NCBI GenBank assembly: GCA_025093555.1
Contig: JAIWNF010000090.1
Location: forward strand, 1 to 64,000
DNA: 64,000 nucleotides
Origin: Circinella umbellata
Lineage: Eukaryota > Mucoromycota > Mucoromycetes > Mucorales > Lichtheimiaceae
Direction of reading: 5' to 3'
A model generated the notes under the pieces. The model was not told the DNA's origin. It did no database searches and worked only from the letters and a program-made list of their open reading frames with translations. Positions 59,237-64,000 of this stretch are shown piece by piece (position 1 is the first letter of the stretch; every line of letters begins with the position of its first letter). A program made the translations under genes and the position numbers.

Positions 59237-59574
59237 ATGAGTTCGGCGCTCGCTCGACGAGGGAGCAAAACTGCCGCTACTGCTTGCAAACACCATCCTA
59301 ATCGAAATTATTTTAGTCATTCGTTCTATCGTCGCGATGTATTATCACACCATCAAAATATCCGAGACATGTCCTTACTTTGGCTTCTGACAGCTGCTGC
59401 ATGTAGTCCACCTACACGTTTATATGCTTGTCAAACAGCACTTTCCATGACAACAACAGCCATACAACAACGACGTACATTTCGAGCCAAAAGTGAACAA
59501 TTAGCATCGGCATCACGATCCATGGCCATGATGGACGATACGTCTTCTCTTCTCACAGACTCAACATGTACTTC

Positions 59575-59608
<34 letters not shown>

Positions 59609-61705
59609 CGAGAAAAGTCACTTTCTAAAAAATTCCATCCTCGAAGAATTGGTAAAGGATGTGATCTGGACGAAATATTTCAATATTTGATCGAATCAAG
59701 TCATCAACTTGGACGTGAACGTGTATTCAAGTCACTTCGAACAGCTCTTTATAATGCCAGTGGTTATCGAGTGGAATCAGCATGGCGAATCTATCAACAA
59801 ATGATGCATCACAAAGTAACAGATTTGATGGGTCCTAATAATTATGGTCATTTATTGAACATATTAAAATATGGAACGGATCCAACAACGACTATTTCAA
59901 GAATGTTGAATGTATTGGATGATTTACGAATACAACAAGGAAATCAACGCTTAAAAATTTCATTGATGCATTATTCTCAAGTGTTGTTTGCCATGGGTCG
60001 AATAGGGGATGCAAAAGGGGCCTGTGCACTGATTCAAGAAATAAAAACACAAGGTCATGTACCATTACCAAGTCATTTTACCTCATTGGCAATTGCTACT
60101 CGGAATGACAAATCCTACGATGCTACTCAAGAAGCTGCGGAATTGATGATGGAAGCCATGAATAAGGATCAAGTCGTGTTAGAGAATGATGCGTGTGTTA
60201 CCATGGTTAGTTTGTTATCAAGGCAAAGGTCACGAGGGCAACGTCAACAACAAATGACAAAAGAAAATGATGGGATTGATAGGACAGTCAAGTTTTTGGA
60301 AGCAGTGGAATATGTACGTAACAAGGAAGGTGTGGATGATACCCCAACTACAGCAACGACAAAATCACAGTACAATGTTCATGTGTATACATCACTTATA
60401 TCCGGTCTAGCACAAAAAGGGGATGCTACAAATGCCAAACGGTTATATGACAAGATGCGACAACAAGGTTTAAAACCAACCATTGCAACACGGACAGCAT
60501 TAATTGAAGCGTATGGACGAGCAGGTGATTTTGACACTGCACTTAAACTTTTGAATCGAAAACAGCATACTTCAATGGTCACTTCAGTACTGACGAATGC
60601 GATACGACACAATAAGTGGGATGTAGCAGAGATGTTGGCGACACCGTGGATGAAAAAACTTGAGAGTGCGAAATTAGACGACAAGTTGCGGGCAGCTTTA
60701 ATGTGGGTCAAGGTGAAATCAGATTTAGATGACGCACGTTCATTCTTTGACACGTTATATCAAAAGGATGCATCCTATGTGAATACAGTTATGGTGAATC
60801 ATTTGGTAGCGGGTAGTGGTAACCAAAGGTCCAATGAAAAAGTGAAAGAATCTTATGGTTTACATTCATCAACGGGCAAGTCACCATCACTCTTTTCACA
60901 ACATGTGTTGGTCGATGCATTATTCAAGTGTCGTGATGTTCCTGCCGCACTTACTGCATTTATGAGTATGCGAAGGCAAGGAATACCAGATGATATTACA
61001 CTGGCCATGGTGATTCGAGGATTGATTATGAATGATGAAGACACTATAGCTTGGAACGTGTTTCGTGCTCTCAAAAAGGATGGTGTTCAGCCAAACTTGT
61101 GGGCCTATACCAGCATGCTTAAAGCTTATGCTAAATCAAATTCAACCACGGGAATCAACAAGGAATTAGTGGATGTGTGGCCAGAATTACATCGAGCCGT
61201 CACGGGTAGACATGCCACCACTGAATCCACAGTGGAAAATAACAAGGAAAAAGTAGAAGAGGAGACACCTGTGTTAATGCCAATCACCAAGAATCCTTCG
61301 CAAGCATACCTATTGTTTCGAGAATTAACTGGTTTTCAAACACCTAACGAGTATACTTATACCACACTTATTGCATGTTTTTCAAAACACAGTCTTGCTC
61401 GGGCGACCGATGTATTTTCGCACATGTGTGCATCTGGAGTTAAACCTACAGTTCAAACATACACAGCCATGTTACAAGCGTGTTCTATTTTTCGAAGTGC
61501 AAGGGGTGCATTATTAATTTTTCGACATATGCGTGATCAACAAGTGGCTCCAAATTCTGCAACATGGCATTACCTTCTTAAGGCATTCGTTCGTGCACGC
61601 GTAGATAAATCAAATATTGATCAAATTGGAAATATGGCACGTGAGGCCATGGGAAGTAATGATAATGATAAAAGTAATAAAAGTAAACGTAAAAAACCAT
61701 TATAA
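59237..61705 (+). CDS. Pentatricopeptide repeat (PPR) protein, probably mitochondrial
   Basis: A single-exon frame of 822 aa. The first 40 residues are Arg/Lys/His-rich without acidic residues until Asp34, fitting a mitochondrial presequence. A (Thr)n run encoded by ACA repeats lies at about 114-127. PPR motifs of the form VxTYTxLIxxxxxxGxxxxAxxLxxxMxxxGxxP are visible, for example HVYTSLISGLAQKGDATNAK, TRTALIEAYGRAGDFDTALK, LWAYTSMLKAYAKS, YTYTTLIACFSKHSLARATD and QTYTAMLQACSIFRSARGAL. PPR proteins bind organelle RNA; by size and position of repeats this may be a mitochondrial translation or RNA-processing factor, but the RNA target is unknown. The C-terminus is Lys/Asn/Asp-rich. No frameshift or intron is needed. 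Confidence 0.88.
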
Positions 61706-61816
61706 TCATATACACTTTTCTTTCAAAAAAAAAGCATACAAATACACACACACACATACACATACACACCCTCTCACATATATACAGCATTCCTTTCTCA
61801 CTATTATACAAATTCA

Positions 61817-61847
<31 letters not shown>

Positions 61848-62020
61848 ACATTCTGCTCGATTCTTTTATTATTATTATTATTTTTGTATTATAGACAAAA
61901 AGTAAATTAATATTGTACAGTTTTTTTTTTGGAAGCAAAACGATGAAACATTTTATTAAAATTAAATAATTTTTCCATACGGCTTCTTTTTTTTATTATA
62001 ATCATTGGTTATATTCCATG
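61706..62020. other. Convergent intergenic spacer with microsatellites
   Basis: Between the ends of the PPR and antiporter genes. Contains CA (61744-61770, 61834-61846), TA (61818-61832) and a TTA run (61866-61882). Both 3' UTRs should fall here. Confidence 0.65.
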
Positions 62021-64000
62021 CTATTCACTAACAACAATGTTATTCTTATTCTTTGTTTGTTGATGAAGTGGTGGTGGTGATGGTAATGATGATTGTCTAC
62101 TACTATTGACTTCATTGAATAATACTGCTGTTGTTGCTTCGCTTATATTACCAGTGGTCGTACGTGTCAAAGTGAATGCTGGTCTTATGTTTGTTGTTTT
62201 TTCAATATCTGTTGTTGTTGTTGTAGGGGTAATAATACAACGATAGATAGATTGAGCAGCAACTACCATGGGTATGGTTAATCCATGGATGATGACAGAA
62301 GATAAAACAATAAAGTAAACAATAGGTTTTAATATACCAGCAATGGACTTGCCATCATCTGTAACGATAAAAGTGCCCATCCCTTCGGTTGCTATAGCAG
62401 AATAAAAAATGGCACCCACACCCACGGGTCCAAACCAGCCAGTAAACAATGCTTCACGCCAATTTTTAATTATTGGGACACATTTATATAAACACAGTAC
62501 AGTAGGCACACGTCGAAGTAATAAAACAAGTAAAGCTAGAGCTGTAAGTCGCCATAGAGAAAGTTCAACAAACATTAACAGAGGCTAAATAAATATATAT
62601 TTACGTAGTAAATAATAGGACTTTTTTTTTGGAACACGTTAAATGTGGATGTATAAAATCATAGTTGTATAAGTATAACTTTACCATTGTCACTCCAATA
62701 TATGTAAATACACCAATAGACAACAAGGAATCTAGTACCTTATTGACGAACGAAAAAGAAAAAAAATTAGTCATTCATTGTACTGTGTCAAATATATAAA
62801 AAGTTAATATAAATGATAGTTTAGTTATTGAATACAAATAAAGCTAACCAATAAAAAAGAACCTTTAGATGCTGTTTTATCTTGGAACCATTCGTCCCAT
62901 GATAAGATACATCCAGCCATGAAACAGGCTAATAAATCATCACTTTTCATCCACGCTAGTGAACCCATGAGAATAAACTATATTGACAAATGTATGTTTG
63001 TGAATCAATGATTATTGTTTTTTTTAGTTACTTTTTAAGATTTGTATACTTACTGTGAGCATGAGAGGACACAAATGGAGTGCTTCTGATTCGACCATAT
63101 ATCTATATATTTTGATGGACAATATTAATCTCATACGTATTGAATAGTGGGACGGGGCTATTAACATTAACCATTTGTTAGGCAAAAAAAAAGAAAAAGT
63201 CGATTACCTTTTATCGCACCATTTTATTAAAATCCTTACTGTCCAACCAATCAATACACCAAGAACAATTGATAATGCAATCTCTTGTAACATAATGTTT
63301 AGAAACCAGGATCGAAGAGCATCACCAATAGGCATTTCCATCCAATAAATTGCTATGAATAGGAATGGATAACCAAGTCCGTCATTTCCAGCGCTATATT
63401 AGATATCACAACCTTTCATGTAAGTTATATATAAAAACCAAATACATTACATATCTTGAATATATATATTAAGCTCAAATTACTATACAACCTTTCAGCG
63501 GCAATCAAGTCTCTAATTTCTCGCCGTACATTTTTTTCAGCATAGCAACCTTGAACAATGGAACTTGAAAGAACCTATAATAGATAAACATATATAAATG
63601 TACACTTGATTATTTATATAGTAACAAAATACGTACTATGTACGTAAAAAAACATACTGGATCTGTAGGCGTGAAACATGATGCCACGATGAGTGCTTGA
63701 ATCTAATATAGATCACAATATAGTATCCTCGTTTATCAATAAGCTATTAATCTCATTTTATGTTCGTCATATGAAAATGATGTCGAATTTCATTCACTCA
63801 CATAATCGAGACTTGGAATCATTAAGTAGACAAGTGATCCACTCACAAACCACATTCCCAGCATAACAGGAATGAGCATTATAATCATTGACCGATAATG
63901 AGTGTAGATAAATTTACCAGGTATAGTTACAGCCCCTGTAATCATAACTTGGATCGCAATGACCGCACGAGTGATCTCAGTAGTGACCACCACTTCGTCC
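62021..64000 (-). CDS. Na+/H+ antiporter, CPA1/Nha1-like (3' part)
   Basis: Minus strand, 5' end beyond the window. Exons: 64000-63802, 63702-63658, 63574-63492, 63393-63208, 63102-63054, 62977-62849, 62738-62685 and 62584-62021, all phase-consistent with short GT-AG introns. Membrane exchanger of Na+ (or K+) for H+, at the plasma membrane in yeasts. Diagnostic motifs: SCFTPTDPVLSSSIVQG (the TDP of CPA1 exchangers, spread over two exons), RDLIAAESAGNDGLGYPFLF (the essential ND pair), MAGCILSWDEWF and LFTGWFGPVGVGAIFY (conserved GPxGVGAxFY of fungal Nha1/sod2). About nine hydrophobic segments are visible in this part. The cytosolic tail after the last membrane helix is short (about 65 residues, Thr/Ser-rich), closer to S. 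pombe sod2 than to the long-tailed yeast Nha1. The introns average about 100 nt. Confidence 0.9.

Noticed and set aside
1..64000. CRISPR arrays, rRNA genes, riboswitches and bacterial operons
   Set aside because: None seen: no regularly spaced identical repeats with unique spacers, no rRNA-like blocks, and the genes have spliceosomal introns.

Overview
The window reads as nuclear DNA of an early-diverging filamentous fungus, most likely in the Mucorales (Mucoromycota). The reasons are strongly AT-rich intergenic DNA, short GT-AG introns, a fungal gene set (CDC24 Rho-GEF, BTG/TOB protein, Ste20-like kinase, GT34 glycosyltransferase, CPA1 Na+/H+ antiporter, PPR protein, HSCB co-chaperone) and a very mixed load of decayed transposons. 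I did not compute base composition and the organism is an inference.

Region 1-29.9 kb is gene-poor. It holds one tRNA-Ala(AGC) beside a GC-rich triple-hairpin segment. A broken Crypton-type tyrosine recombinase lies on the minus strand at 5.5-9.2 kb, its two halves each abutting GGATG/GGATCG arrays. A decayed gene of unknown function sits at 11.07-12.62 kb. At 12.8-15.9 kb there is a two-copy array of a fossil transposon: a DDE transposase relic ending in a chromodomain, convergent with a small Cys/His protein gene. An apparently intact five-exon MULE transposase (18.3-20.7 kb) faces a dead MULE (21.2-23.5 kb). GGCGCGCC-bearing modules lie in inverted orientation at 26.4 and 27.7 kb. A LINE 3' fragment and a MITE close the region.

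Region 30-39 kb has the HSCB/Jac1 gene, then a decayed LINE on the minus strand (32.2-35.5 kb) and a Merlin/ISXO2-like transposase relic (36.2-36.6 kb).

Region 39-64 kb is the gene-rich part. It contains CDC24 (five exons), a BTG/TOB gene (minus strand), a 775-bp pogo-like non-autonomous element, possible orphan exons near 50 kb, a Ste20-like kinase (five exons), a type II membrane protein with GT31-like and GT34 domains, a single-exon PPR protein, and the 3' part of a Na+/H+ antiporter that runs off the right edge. The host genes do not form a pathway together. CDC24 and the Ste20-like kinase belong to families that act in Cdc42 polarity signalling, but nothing here shows co-regulation.

The least ordinary objects are the DDE-chromodomain / Cys-His tandem unit with its hairpin-rich insertion, the GGCGCGCC modules, and the split Crypton.
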